Of a stretch of DNA of 64,000 nucleotides, positions 16,220 to 25,044 are shown piece after piece. The stretch covers positions 62,001-126,000 of the forward strand of contig NZ_WEGJ01000009.1 in NCBI RefSeq assembly GCF_009604385.1. Direction: 5' to 3'. Under the pieces are notes generated by a model. That model searched no databases. It was not told the DNA's origin and saw only the letters and a program-made list of their open reading frames with translations. A program made the position numbers and the translations under genes. The stretch comes from Streptomyces smaragdinus (GTDB lineage: Bacteria; Actinomycetota; Actinomycetes; Streptomycetales; Streptomycetaceae). Each line of letters starts with the position of its first letter. Within the stretch, counting starts at the first letter, position 1.

Positions 16220-17241
16220 CGGTGGCGGGCGGGGCCGGGTACATCGGCGGCGAGTTGCTGCGGCTGCTGCTGGGCCACCCCCGGGTCGACGTCGCTCTGG
16301 CCACCTCCGACTCGCTGGCCGGGCGCCGGGTGGACGGGCCGCACCCCAATCTGCGCGGGCGCACGGATCTGACGTTCGTGCGCCACGGGGAACTGGCGGA
16401 CCGGCAGGGCTCGTACGACGTGCTGTTCCTCGCCCTGCCGCACAAGAAGACCATGGGCGCGATGGCCGGATACCTGGACCTGGCGCGGACGGTGATCGAC
16501 CTGTCCGGCGACTTCCGGCTGCGCGACCCCGAGGTGTACGCGCGCTACTACGGCACCGCGCACACCGCCCCGGAGCTGCTGGGCGGCTTCACCACCGGAC
16601 TGCCCGAGCAGCACCGGGACGCGCTGCGTACGAGCGACCGGATCTCCGTGCCCGGCTGCATGGCGACCGCCGGGATGCTGGCCGTGCAGCCGCTGGCGGA
16701 CGCCGGCCTCCTCGACGGCGAGGTGACCGTGGACGCCAGGACCGGCTCCAGCGGCTCGGGGGTGTCGGCGGGCGAGGCCAATCTGCACGCCGAACGCAGC
16801 GGCGCCATGCGGCTGTTCGCCCCCGCCGGCCACCGCCACGAGGCGGAGGTCGCGCAGGCGTCCGGGCTGCCGGTGCGGATGACCGCGACCGGGGTGGAGG
16901 CGGTGCGCGGCGTGCAGGTGCTGTGCGGGGTGCGGCTGGCCGGCGGGGCGGGCGGGTCCGAGGTGCGGGCCGCGTACCGCAAGGCGTACGAGGGCGAGCG
17001 GTTCGTCCGCCTGGTCGCGTACAGGCGCGGCGCCTACCGGCTGCCGGAGCCCAAGATCCTCTCCGGCTCCAACTACTGCGACGTCGGCTTCGCGGTCGGC
17101 GACGGGGGCCGCGCCACCCTGGTCGGCGCCCTGGACAACCTGGTCAAGGGCGGTGCGGGCAACGCCGTGCAGTGCCTGAACGTGCGCTTCGGCTGGCCGG
17201 AGGACACCGGGCTGGAGTTCTTCGGCCTGCACCCCAACTGA
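16207..17241 (+). CDS. lysY: LysY/ArgC-like LysW-aminoacyl-phosphate reductase
   Basis: 344 residues from the GTG at 16207, chosen because the Rossmann motif VAGGAGYIGGELL begins at residue 6. Catalytic Cys151 lies in SVPGCMATAG, with DLSGDFRL and HRHEAEV typical of the N-acetyl-glutamyl-phosphate reductase family. It reduces the LysW-bound acyl phosphate to the semialdehyde with NADPH. In this operon the semialdehyde is inferred to be the acceptor for the transketolase encoded downstream. Confidence 0.94.
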   Translation: MLRVAVAGGAGYIGGELLRLLLGHPRVDVALATSDSLAGRRVDGPHPNLRGRTDLTFVRHGELADRQGSYDVLFLALPHKKTMGAMAGYLDLARTVIDLSGDFRLRDPEVYARYYGTAHTAPELLGGFTTGLPEQHRDALRTSDRISVPGCMATAGMLAVQPLADAGLLDGEVTVDARTGSSGSGVSAGEANLHAERSGAMRLFAPAGHRHEAEVAQASGLPVRMTATGVEAVRGVQVLCGVRLAGGAGGSEVRAAYRKAYEGERFVRLVAYRRGAYRLPEPKILSGSNYCDVGFAVGDGGRATLVGALDNLVKGGAGNAVQCLNVRFGWPEDTGLEFFGLHPN

Positions 17242-17268
17242 CGATCCGACCCCAGGCAAGGGACGAGC

Positions 17269-18111
17269 ATGCAACAGACCCTCGTGGTCAAGTGCGGTGG
17301 CCACGGCGCCGTGGATCCGCAGGCGGTGTGCCGGGACCTCGCCGAGGTGCGGCGCGGCGGACGTGACGTGGTGCTGGTGCACGGCGGTTCGGCCGACATC
17401 GACGCGCTGGCCGCCCGCCTCGGCCTGCCGGCCCGCCGGCTGACCGCCCCGGACGGGGTGTCCGCCCGCTACACCGACGAGGCCACCCTGGAGGCCGTCC
17501 ATCTCGCGCTGGCCGGCATCGCCAAGCCCCGCCTCGTCCGGGCGCTGGACGCCGCCGGCGTGCCCGCGGTGGGGCTGACCGGGCTGGACGGCGGGCTGCT
17601 GCGGGCGCGGCGCAAGAGCGCGCACCGGGCCGTGGTCGACGGACGGCGGACGGTGGTGCGCGACGACCACAGCGGACGCATCACCGACGTGGCCGCCGGG
17701 CTGCTGGAGCGGCTGCTGACGGCGGGATACGTGCCCGTCGTGTCGCCGCCCGCGCTCGCCGAGGACGGGCGTCCGGTGAACTGCGACGCCGACCGGGCCG
17801 CCGCCGCGGTCGCCGCCGCGCTGGGCGCCGCCGAGCTGGTGCTGCTGACGGGGGCGCCCGGGGTGCTGGCCGACCCGGCGGACGAGGGCTCCGTGCTGGA
17901 CGTGTGCCCGGTCCCGGACGAGGGGCCGCCGCCGTACACCGGGGGCGGGATGGGGCTGAAGCTGGTCGCCGCGCGCGAGGCGCTGGCCGGCGGGGTGGGG
18001 CGGGTGCTGGTCGCCGACGGCCGCGGGTCCGACCCGGTGCGGGGGGCGCTGGCGGGGCAGGCGACGGAGATCGTGCGGGCGGCGGCAGCGGTGGGCGGGG
18101 CCGGCCGATGA
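17269..18111 (+). CDS. lysZ: LysZ-like LysW-aminoacyl kinase
   Basis: 280 residues, ATG start 27 bases after lysY. An amino acid kinase fold is shown by [58 protein letters not shown] and [15 protein letters not shown]. It phosphorylates the side-chain carboxylate of the LysW-linked glutamate, producing the substrate of LysY. The kinase follows the reductase in gene order, as in other LysW operons. The stop overlaps the next ATG. Confidence 0.94.
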   Translation: MQQTLVVKCGGHGAVDPQAVCRDLAEVRRGGRDVVLVHGGSADIDALAARLGLPARRLTAPDGVSARYTDEATLEAVHLALAGIAKPRLVRALDAAGVPAVGLTGLDGGLLRARRKSAHRAVVDGRRTVVRDDHSGRITDVAAGLLERLLTAGYVPVVSPPALAEDGRPVNCDADRAAAAVAAALGAAELVLLTGAPGVLADPADEGSVLDVCPVPDEGPPPYTGGGMGLKLVAAREALAGGVGRVLVADGRGSDPVRGALAGQATEIVRAAAAVGGAGR

Positions 18112-19214
18112 CGTCCCTGGAGCAGACGGAGACACACGCCGCGGCCCGGGCGGTGCGGCTGCTGCGCGGCATGCTGGAGATCGCGTCGCCGTCGTACGGG
18201 GAGGCCCGGCTGGCGGCGTATCTGGCCGCCGAGATGGACCGGCTGGGCTTCGCCGCCACGGTCGACGCGGCCGGCAACGCGGTCGGCGTCATCGACCGCG
18301 GGCCCGGGCCGACGGTGATGCTGCTCGGCCATCTGGACACCGTGCCCGGCGACATCCCGGTGCGCCTGAGCGCCGGCCGGCTGTACGGGCGCGGCGCCGT
18401 GGACGCCAAGGCGCCGTTGGCCGCCATGGTGAGCGCCGCCGCCGCGGCGGCCCGCTACCGGGGCCGGATCGTGGTCGTCGGCGCGGTGGAGGAGGAGACC
18501 GCCATGTCCCGCGGCGCCGTGCACATCCGCGAGACGCACGCCCGGCCGGACGCCCTGATCATCGGCGAACCCAGCGGCTGGCAGAACGTCGTCCTCGGCT
18601 ACAAGGGCAAGCTCGACCTGCACTACCTCGTACGCTGCGCCGCCACCCACCCCAGCAACCCCGCCCCCAAGGCCACCGAACTGGTCTGCCGCGCCTGGGA
18701 GTCGCTGCTCGACCTCCTCGGCCCCGGGGCGAGCCACGCCGGCTTCGGCACCCCCGGCGCCACCCTGGTCTCCCTGCGCGGCGATCTCACCGAGGCGGAG
18801 GCCGAGTTCAGCATCCGTACGCCGATGGGCTACGACTGGCGCCGCCTGGTCGACGACCTCACCGCCCGGCTCCCCCAGGGCCGGCTGCGCCTGGTCAACG
18901 AGATCGCCGCCTGCCGCACCGGCCGCTCCGACCCCGTCGTACGCGCCCTCACCGCGGCCGTCGCCGACCTCGGCGCCCGCCCGGTGGCCAAGGTCAAGAC
19001 CGGCACCTCCGACATGAACACCCTGGCCGTCAAATGGCCCGTCCCCATGGCCACCTACGGCCCCGGCGACAGCCGTCTGGACCACGCGGACGACGAGCAC
19101 ATCGAGGTCGCCGAGTATCTGCACGGCATCGACGTCCTCACCCGCGCCCTGCACGACCTGGGCCCCCGCCTCACCCCCTCCCCGTCCGCCCCCGAACCCG
19201 GTGGTGCCGTATGA
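18108..19214 (+). CDS. lysK: LysK-like M20 peptidase releasing the amino acid from LysW
   Basis: 368 residues, ATG in a four-base overlap. An M20 zinc hydrolase: [12 protein letters not shown] (metal His and Asp), [28 protein letters not shown] (catalytic Glu pair), [20 protein letters not shown], and metal-ligand region [11 protein letters not shown] near the end. LysK cleaves the isopeptide bond to free the finished amino acid from its carrier; here the freed product is inferred to be a diamino-dihydroxyheptanoate-type amino acid or a cyclised descendant. It is coupled to the transketolase genes by a second overlap. Confidence 0.93.
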   Translation: MTSLEQTETHAAARAVRLLRGMLEIASPSYGEARLAAYLAAEMDRLGFAATVDAAGNAVGVIDRGPGPTVMLLGHLDTVPGDIPVRLSAGRLYGRGAVDAKAPLAAMVSAAAAAARYRGRIVVVGAVEEETAMSRGAVHIRETHARPDALIIGEPSGWQNVVLGYKGKLDLHYLVRCAATHPSNPAPKATELVCRAWESLLDLLGPGASHAGFGTPGATLVSLRGDLTEAEAEFSIRTPMGYDWRRLVDDLTARLPQGRLRLVNEIAACRTGRSDPVVRALTAAVADLGARPVAKVKTGTSDMNTLAVKWPVPMATYGPGDSRLDHADDEHIEVAEYLHGIDVLTRALHDLGPRLTPSPSAPEPGGAV

Positions 19215-20056
19215 CCCCGTCCGAGGCCGCCGAACTGCGCTCCCGCGCCCACCGGGTGCGCGAGCTGATCGTCGACATGTGCGCCAACCCCGAGGGCGGC
19301 CATCTGGGCGGCTCCATGTCGATGGCCGAGATCCTGGTGACGCTCTACCACGGCGTACTGAACCTGGACCCCGCCCACCCGGACGCCCCGGACCGGGACC
19401 TGCTGCTGCTCAGCAAGGGCCACGGCGCCATCGGCCTGTACGCGGCGCTGGCCGAACGCGGCTTCTTCCCCGAGGAGCTGCTCGCCACGTACAACCGGCC
19501 CGACAGTTCCCTGACCGCCCACCCCAACCCCGCCGTCCCCGGCGTCGAACTGGCCACCGGCTCCCTCGGCCACGGGCTCTGCGTCGGCGTCGGGCTGGCC
19601 CTGGACATGAAGCTCACCGGCAGCGACCGGCGCTGCTTCGTCGTCACCGGCGACGGCGAACTGCAGGAGGGCTCCGTGTGGGAGGCGGCCATGGCGGCGG
19701 CCACCCACCGGCTGGACCGGCTGACCGTCGTGGTCGACCGCAACGAGCTGCAGATCACCGGCTCCACCGAGGACAGCGCCGCCCTCGAACCGCTGGCCGA
19801 CCGCTGGCGCGCCTTCGGCTGGCACACGATCGAGGTCCCCGGACACGACACCGCCCGGCTGGCCGAGGCGTTCCGCGGCGCCCCGTACGCGCCGGGCACG
19901 CCCACCGCCGTCATCTGCCGCACCGTCAAGGGCAAGGGCCTCCCGTACATCGAGGGCCAGGCCCGCAGTCACTTCGCGCGGCTCGCCGGACGGGCGCACA
20001 AGCGCGCCGCCGCGGTGCTGCGCGCCCAGGCCAAGCGATCGGAGCAGCCCGTATGA
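19211..20056 (+). CDS. transketolase N-terminal (ThDP-binding) subunit
   Basis: 281 residues from the ATG at 19211. GGHLGGSMSMAEILVTLY, LLLLSKGHGAIGLYAAL, and the thiamine diphosphate motif VVTGDGELQEGSVWEAA followed by VDRNELQ are diagnostic. Split transketolases of this kind are paired with LysW systems in secondary metabolism, where they add a two-carbon ketol unit to the LysW-bound glutamate semialdehyde. This gene and the next form the heteromeric enzyme. Primary pentose metabolism is unlikely given the overlaps with lysK. Confidence 0.95.
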   Translation: MTPSEAAELRSRAHRVRELIVDMCANPEGGHLGGSMSMAEILVTLYHGVLNLDPAHPDAPDRDLLLLSKGHGAIGLYAALAERGFFPEELLATYNRPDSSLTAHPNPAVPGVELATGSLGHGLCVGVGLALDMKLTGSDRRCFVVTGDGELQEGSVWEAAMAAATHRLDRLTVVVDRNELQITGSTEDSAALEPLADRWRAFGWHTIEVPGHDTARLAEAFRGAPYAPGTPTAVICRTVKGKGLPYIEGQARSHFARLAGRAHKRAAAVLRAQAKRSEQPV

Positions 20057-21021
20057 CCGGCCCCGAGCCCCTGCCCGCGCCGCGCGCCGGCCGCGAGGTG
20101 TACCGCGACACGATCGCCCGTCTGCTCGGCAAGGACGACCGGCTGGTGTGCCTGGACAGCGACACGGGGCTGTTCACCCCGGTCGACTGGGGCGCCGACG
20201 CGGACCGTTACATCAATCTGGGCATCGCCGAGCAGAACCTGATGGGCGCCGCCGCCGGTCTGGCCCGCGCCGGTCGCATCCCGTACGTCAACACCATGGC
20301 CACCTTCGCCTCGACCCGCGCGGTGGAGGCGGTCAAGCTGGACATCGCCCTCCCCGGGCTGCCGGTACGGATCGCCGCCACCCACTCCGGCCTGTCCGCG
20401 GGGCATCTGGGCGCCACCCACCACTCCCTCGAGGACCTGGCGGTGATGCGGCTGCTGCCCAACATGACGGTGCTGGCCCCGGCCGACGCCGCCGCGACGG
20501 AGGAGCTGGTACGGGCCAGCGTGGACCTGCCGGGGCCGGTGTATCTGCGCCTGGGCCGCGGCGCCACCCCCGACCTGCCGGCGGACCTGCCCCCGCTGCG
20601 GATCGGCGAGGCCCAGCGGCTGCGGGAGGGCGGCGACGTCACGCTGATCGCCACCGGGCCGTATCCGGTGCTGGCCGCGCTGGAGGCCGCCGACACGCTG
20701 GCCACCGAGGGTGTCGGGGCGGGCGTGCTGAACATGCACACCGTCAAGCCCCTGGACACGGAGGCCGTTTGCGCGGCGGCAGCCGCCACCGGGCACCTCG
20801 TCACCGTCGAGGAGCACTGGGCGGTGGGCGGACTGGGCTCGGCGGTGGCCGAGACGGTGACCGGGGAGGGCGTGCCCTGCCGCGTCTCACGGATCGCGGT
20901 GCCCGACCACTTCGCCGCGGGCCACGGCGGTCAGCGTCATCTGCTGCTGCGCAACGGAATCACCGCGGAGGCGATCGTGGAAGCGAGCCGGAATTCCCCA
21001 TCTCGTAGACAATTCAAATAG
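20053..21021 (+). CDS. transketolase C-terminal (pyrimidine-binding) subunit
   Basis: 322 residues from the ATG at 20053, overlapping the N-terminal subunit. Landmarks: RYINLGIAEQNLMGAAAGLA with the catalytic Glu that activates ThDP, TMATFASTRAVEAVKLD, HSGLSAGHLGATHHSLEDL, and the C-terminal domain TLIATGPYPVLAALEAA and VEEHWAVGGLGSAVAE. It completes the transketolase. This is the last gene of the LysW operon; the stop is only 77 bases from the precursor peptide gene of a RiPP operon on the same strand. Confidence 0.95.
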   Translation: MTGPEPLPAPRAGREVYRDTIARLLGKDDRLVCLDSDTGLFTPVDWGADADRYINLGIAEQNLMGAAAGLARAGRIPYVNTMATFASTRAVEAVKLDIALPGLPVRIAATHSGLSAGHLGATHHSLEDLAVMRLLPNMTVLAPADAAATEELVRASVDLPGPVYLRLGRGATPDLPADLPPLRIGEAQRLREGGDVTLIATGPYPVLAALEAADTLATEGVGAGVLNMHTVKPLDTEAVCAAAAATGHLVTVEEHWAVGGLGSAVAETVTGEGVPCRVSRIAVPDHFAAGHGGQRHLLLRNGITAEAIVEASRNSPSRRQFK

Positions 21022-21061
21022 AGTTGAACGGCCCCGGCGGGATCATTCGGGCGAGTCTCGC

Positions 21062-21098
21062 TTGACACCGGGAGCGGATCCCGGCGGAGAATGAGCCC
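21062..21098 (+). promoter_or_regulatory. possible promoter and RBS for the RiPP precursor
   Basis: A consensus -35 TTGACA lies at 21062-21067. A weak -10 candidate (GAGAAT, 21087-21092) is at 19-base spacing. GGAG at 21086-21089 is the likely ribosome-binding site, 9 bases before the ATG at 21099. The elements overlap, so the -10 assignment is tentative. Confidence 0.4.
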
Positions 21099-21293
21099 AT
21101 GAACGCACACGAAAAAGCCCAGGTCGTCATCACTCCGTCGTCCATGGTGTTCTCGCTGACCCCAGAACACCGCGAGAAGGCCCGCGCCTGCCTCGAGCGG
21201 TCGGGAAAGCTCGAGATTTCCTTCGAGTCGGTGTCCGTGACCAATCTGACCGAGATCCAGGAGCTCGGGAAGGAAGGCGTGATCGTCGACTGA
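21099..21293 (+). CDS. RiPP precursor peptide with C-terminal Asp
   Basis: 64 residues, ATG with a good RBS. The leader-like part (MNAHEKAQVVITPSSMVFSL onward) is charged and amphipathic, with one Cys (residue 30). The end is GKEGVIVD, finishing in Asp64. There is no signal peptide, no GG motif and no Tyr or Trp anywhere. Its position immediately before an MNIO, partner, B12 radical SAM enzyme and methyltransferase identifies it as their substrate. C-terminal Asp is the residue that the MNIO of the aminopyruvatide pathway converts to aminopyruvic acid, so Asp64 is the predicted modification site. The aliphatic Val-Ile-Val before it is a plausible C-methylation target. Confidence 0.85.
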   Translation: MNAHEKAQVVITPSSMVFSLTPEHREKARACLERSGKLEISFESVSVTNLTEIQELGKEGVIVD

Positions 21294-21334
21294 ACCGCCG
21301 CGGAAACCATCCCGGAAAGAACAGGGCAGGAACG

Positions 21335-22204
21335 GTGCGGCGCTTTCCCACATCGGCCGGTCCCGCGGTCGGGGTCGCCTACAGCAAGACCACTCCGGAC
21401 TACATCCGGCGGAATCCCGGCTCGGTGGACTACGTGGAGGTTCCCTTCGAACTCCTGCGACACGACCCGGCGGTCGCGGCACGAGTCGGCACGACCCCCG
21501 TGGTCCTGCACTGCGCGAGCCTCTCCGTCGCCGGCTCCGTCCCACCGGCGCCGGCGGTCCTCGGCAGTGTGGCGGAATGGATCGGCCGGACCGGGACCCC
21601 GTGGCTCGGGGAACATCTGTCCTTCATCACGGCCGAGCGGGAGAATTCCGGCCGGTCCGCCGATCCGTACGCGCCGGGCGAGCCCTGGAACATCGGATAC
21701 ACGGTCAGTCCCCCCATGAACGCCGCGACCGTCGAATCGGTCGCCCGGTCGCTGGAGCACGCCGCGGCAGCGTTCAGTGTCCCTCTCATCCTCGAGAACC
21801 CGCCCATTTACTTCCCGATGCCCGGCTCCACCATGAGCCAGGTCGAATTCATCTCGGAAGTATGCGCGCGGTCCCAGGCCCGGCTGCTGCTGGATCTCGC
21901 GCATTTCTACATCACCTCCCAGAACACGGGAAAGGACCCCGAGTCCGAGCTGGACCGGTTTCCCCTGGAGCAGGTGGTGGAGGTGCACGTCTCGGGCGTC
22001 GACACCGACGCCGGCGGCTGCTGGGACCATCACGCGAGCCGTGCGCCGCAGATCGAGCTGGACCTCCTCGCGACGGTCCTGGACCGCGCTCCGGTCCGCG
22101 CGGTGACCCTGGAGTACAACTGGTCCTCGCGCTTCCCCGAGAGCGTGCTGCGGGAGGAGATCGCCCGCGTGAGGGAGGTGGTCGGCGCATGCCGGACACC
22201 CTGA
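21335..22204 (+). CDS. MNIO (DUF692) multinuclear iron oxidase for RiPP maturation
   Basis: 289 residues from the GTG at 21335. TIM-barrel DUF692 landmarks are visible: VDYVEVPFEL, VVLHCASLSVAG, PWLGEHLSF, PLILENPPIYFP, RLLLDLAHFYITS, VEVHVSGVD, CWDHHA and VTLEYNW, supplying the His, Asp and Glu ligands of the iron centre. MNIO enzymes oxidise Cys, Asp or Asn residues of precursor peptides with a partner protein that brings the leader. Here the partner follows with a 16-base overlap, and the short precursor with terminal Asp precedes it. Confidence 0.93.
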   Translation: MRRFPTSAGPAVGVAYSKTTPDYIRRNPGSVDYVEVPFELLRHDPAVAARVGTTPVVLHCASLSVAGSVPPAPAVLGSVAEWIGRTGTPWLGEHLSFITAERENSGRSADPYAPGEPWNIGYTVSPPMNAATVESVARSLEHAAAAFSVPLILENPPIYFPMPGSTMSQVEFISEVCARSQARLLLDLAHFYITSQNTGKDPESELDRFPLEQVVEVHVSGVDTDAGGCWDHHASRAPQIELDLLATVLDRAPVRAVTLEYNWSSRFPESVLREEIARVREVVGACRTP

Positions 22205-23067
22205 ACCCGGCCGCCCGTTCCCTGGTGGCCCGCTGCCTCCTCGACCCCGGATACCTGGAGCGCTTCGCCCGCGCTCCGCAGGAGGAGCTGGCGGCCCTCG
22301 AGGTCGGCGCCGAGGCCCGGACCGCGCTGGCCGGACTCGACGCCGAGCGCGTACGGCTCTTCGCGGGCTTCGTCGCCAAGGTCCAGCACAACGACCTGTG
22401 GGACGACTTCCCCCTCACCCGCGCACTGCTCAGGTACTACGGGGCCGAGCTCACCACCTTCGCCGACTACCGCCCCCACCAGCTGGAGCTGGCGCGCGCG
22501 GGCAAGCCGTCCCGTGCGGCGAGGACCGCCGCCTTCCTGGACTTCCTCACCGGCCGGCTCCGCGACCCGGCCCGCCCCCGCCACCCGGGCCTGCTGGCCG
22601 TCCTCACCCATGAGCGCCTGCACCAGGAGGTGACGCGGAGCATCGCCGACGGCCGCGTCCCGGCCCCCGGCCGGCCCGCCCCGGGCCCCGTCCGCGCCGG
22701 CGGGCGCGACCCCCGGGTGGTGGTCGCCCGCGACGTGCTCCGCGTCGCGGCGCTGGACCACGACCCCCGGGACGTGGCGGCCCGGCTGCGCGACGGCGGG
22801 CGGGAGCTGCCGGGCCTGGCACCGGACGCCGTCTGCCTGTGCTACTGGGGGCGCGTGGACCCGGGAACGGTGTCCGTGCTGACCGTCGACCCGCCGGTGG
22901 CCTCGGTCCTGGCCGCCGTCGACGGCCGGCGGTCGGTGCACGAGGTGCTGGACGGGGCCCGGGCCACGCTGCCCGAGGCCGGCCGCCGTGAGCTGGCCCG
23001 GGTGCTCGACACGGCGGTGGAGCGAGGGCTCGTACAACTGACCGACAATTCCGCGGCACTGGGGTAG
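22189..23067 (+). CDS. MNIO partner protein with C-terminal PqqD-like domain
   Basis: 292 residues from the ATG at 22189 (RBS GGGAGG), overlapping the MNIO gene. Residues 1-170 are helical (PAARSLVARCLLDPGYLERF, FVAKVQHNDLWDDFPLTRAL, FLDFLTGRLRD), typical of the partner subunits of DUF692 enzymes. After a Pro/Ala-rich hinge, the last 80 residues (SVLAAVDGRRSVHEVL to ERGLVQL) look like a winged-helix PqqD/RRE-type fold that could bind the leader. It probably delivers the precursor to the MNIO. Only two bases separate it from the radical SAM gene. Confidence 0.85.
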   Translation: MPDTLNPAARSLVARCLLDPGYLERFARAPQEELAALEVGAEARTALAGLDAERVRLFAGFVAKVQHNDLWDDFPLTRALLRYYGAELTTFADYRPHQLELARAGKPSRAARTAAFLDFLTGRLRDPARPRHPGLLAVLTHERLHQEVTRSIADGRVPAPGRPAPGPVRAGGRDPRVVVARDVLRVAALDHDPRDVAARLRDGGRELPGLAPDAVCLCYWGRVDPGTVSVLTVDPPVASVLAAVDGRRSVHEVLDGARATLPEAGRRELARVLDTAVERGLVQLTDNSAALG

Positions 23068-23069
23068 AC

Positions 23070-25043
23070 ATGCGGGTCACCTTCATCGACAACCTCCTCC
23101 TCGAACAGCGGGCGGACGGCTACCACTTCGACCTCCAGCCGCATCTCGGGCTCATCTCCCTGCTCGCCGTCCTGCGTCAGGGCGGTCATCACGGGACGCT
23201 CGTCGACCCCAAGCTCGAGGTCCACTCGGGGCGGCTGGCGCTGGACGCGTCGCTGTACGAGAGCATCGCCGAACTGGTCCTGGCCACCCGGCCGGACGTG
23301 GTGGGCCTGACGAGCCTGGGCTGCAACTTCATGGCCACCACGAAGATCGCGGCGCATCTCAGGCGCCGCAGCCCCGAGCTGCCCGTGCTGCTGGGCGGCC
23401 CGCACGCCAGCATCCTGGACGTCCCCGTCCTGGAGCGCTATCCGCAGTTCGACCTCGTCGTGCGGGGCGAGGCGGAGCTGACCCTGCCGCCGCTGCTCGA
23501 GGCGCTGGAATCCCGGCGGTTCTCCGCGCTGCGCGGCATCACGTACCGCGACGCGCACGGCATCCGGCGCACCGGCGACGCCCCGCTGGTCGCCGACCTC
23601 GACACGCTGCCCCCGGCGGCGTACGACAGCTGTCCCCCGACGGGGCAGGAGATGATCCGCGTCGAGGCCGGCCGCGGCTGCCCGTTCGCCTGCACCTTCT
23701 GCTCGACCGCCGGCTTCTTCGGCCGCCGCTACCGGCTGAAGTCGGCGGACCGGCTCTGCGCCGACCTGGACCGGCTGCACGAGACCTACGGGACGCGCCG
23801 GTTCGCCCTGACCCACGACCTGTTCACGGTCAACAAGGCGAAGGTCAGGGAGTTCTGCGAGGCGGTGGCGCCGCGCGGCTACACGTGGACCTGCTCCGCC
23901 CGGATGGACTGCGTCGACGCCGATCTCCTGGACGCCATGGCGAAGGCCGGCTGCCGTTCCCTCTACTACGGCGTCGAGACCGGGTCACCGCGGATGCAGA
24001 AGGTGGTGTCCAAGCGCCTCGACCTCGCGCTGTACGAGCCGACGCTGGAGGCGACCCGCCGGGCCGGCATGGCGGCGACCGCCTCGTTCATCACCGGCTA
24101 CCCCCAGGAGACCGCCGGGGACCAGCGGATGACCCTGGACCTCATCGGCAGCACCTGGCGCCGGTTCGCCGGCACGGTGACGACCCAGCTGCATCTGCTG
24201 ACCCCGGAGCCCGGCACCGAGCTGCTCGGCGAGTTCCGCGACCGCCTCGGCTACGACGGCCGGGTCACGGACTTCAACCTCCCCGCCCTCGAGGCGGACG
24301 ACGCGGACATCACAGCCGCCGATCCCGAGATCTTCGTCAACCACCACTACTACGAGGGTGTCCTCCCCCGCCCGCGGCACGTCCTGGTCACCGCCCTGTA
24401 CCAGACCCTGTGCCGGCTCAGCCGCGACGTACAGCGTCATCTGCTCGCCCGGTACGACGACAGCCTGAGCGCCTTCACCGAGGCCGTGCTGTCCCGCCCG
24501 GACGCGCACGCCGACGCCGACCCCGCGCGGCTGCTGCGGGACTGCCTGACGGACCGCTGGGGCGCCGACGACTACCTGGTGTCCCTGGTCCGCTATCTGC
24601 TCGCGGCGACCGACCCGGCGGGGACGGCGTGCGGCGGCCCGGCGCAGCGGCCGCGGCCGGACACCGCCGACCGGCGGCGGCCCCTGCGGCTGTCGTCCGG
24701 CGCCGCCGTGCTGCGGGACATCCACGCCTGCCCCGAGATCCTCCGCGTGCTGGGCGAGGCCCCGGCGCCGGAGACCGCGCGGATCCCCGAGGAGCTGCGC
24801 ACCCGGCGCGGCCACTGTCTGCTGCTGCCGGGCGACCGGGAACTCACCGTACGCAATCTCGCCCTCAGCGCCGGCTCCGTGGAGCTGCTGGCCTTCCTGG
24901 AGGTGCCGCGGAGCAGACCGGACATCGCCCGGCACATCGGCGTCACGGACGACGAGAGCGACTCGCTCGACGCGTTCCTCGGCCGGCTGCTCGACCTGGG
25001 CGTCCTCGAGCACGGGGAAGCCCCCGTGCCGGCCGGGGTCTGA
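23070..25043 (+). CDS. B12-binding radical SAM enzyme with C-terminal PqqD-like extension
   Basis: 657 residues. The N-terminal cobalamin-binding domain (about 1-160) has VVGLTSLGCNF and VLLGGPHASILDVP. The radical SAM core has CPFACTFC, Cys204, Cys208 and Cys211 binding the 4Fe-4S cluster, then LYYGVETGSPRMQKVV and ATASFITGYPQET. Residues about 480-657 form an extra region ending in a winged-helix segment (SAGSVELLAFLEVPRSRPDI to LDLGVLEHG), probably leader recognition. B12 radical SAM enzymes in RiPP operons usually methylate unactivated carbons; beta-methylation of Tyr is the role in aminopyruvatide. With no Tyr here, the Val/Ile residues near the end are candidates. One base separates it from the methyltransferase gene. 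Confidence 0.93.
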   Translation: MRVTFIDNLLLEQRADGYHFDLQPHLGLISLLAVLRQGGHHGTLVDPKLEVHSGRLALDASLYESIAELVLATRPDVVGLTSLGCNFMATTKIAAHLRRRSPELPVLLGGPHASILDVPVLERYPQFDLVVRGEAELTLPPLLEALESRRFSALRGITYRDAHGIRRTGDAPLVADLDTLPPAAYDSCPPTGQEMIRVEAGRGCPFACTFCSTAGFFGRRYRLKSADRLCADLDRLHETYGTRRFALTHDLFTVNKAKVREFCEAVAPRGYTWTCSARMDCVDADLLDAMAKAGCRSLYYGVETGSPRMQKVVSKRLDLALYEPTLEATRRAGMAATASFITGYPQETAGDQRMTLDLIGSTWRRFAGTVTTQLHLLTPEPGTELLGEFRDRLGYDGRVTDFNLPALEADDADITAADPEIFVNHHYYEGVLPRPRHVLVTALYQTLCRLSRDVQRHLLARYDDSLSAFTEAVLSRPDAHADADPARLLRDCLTDRWGADDYLVSLVRYLLAATDPAGTACGGPAQRPRPDTADRRRPLRLSSGAAVLRDIHACPEILRVLGEAPAPETARIPEELRTRRGHCLLLPGDRELTVRNLALSAGSVELLAFLEVPRSRPDIARHIGVTDDESDSLDAFLGRLLDLGVLEHGEAPVPAGV

Positions 25044-25044
25044 C

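Noticed and set aside
15171..21021. Primary lysine or arginine biosynthesis via LysW
   Set aside because: Streptomyces makes lysine by the diaminopimelate route, and the operon contains a transketolase and no homocitrate pathway genes, so a secondary pathway fits better.
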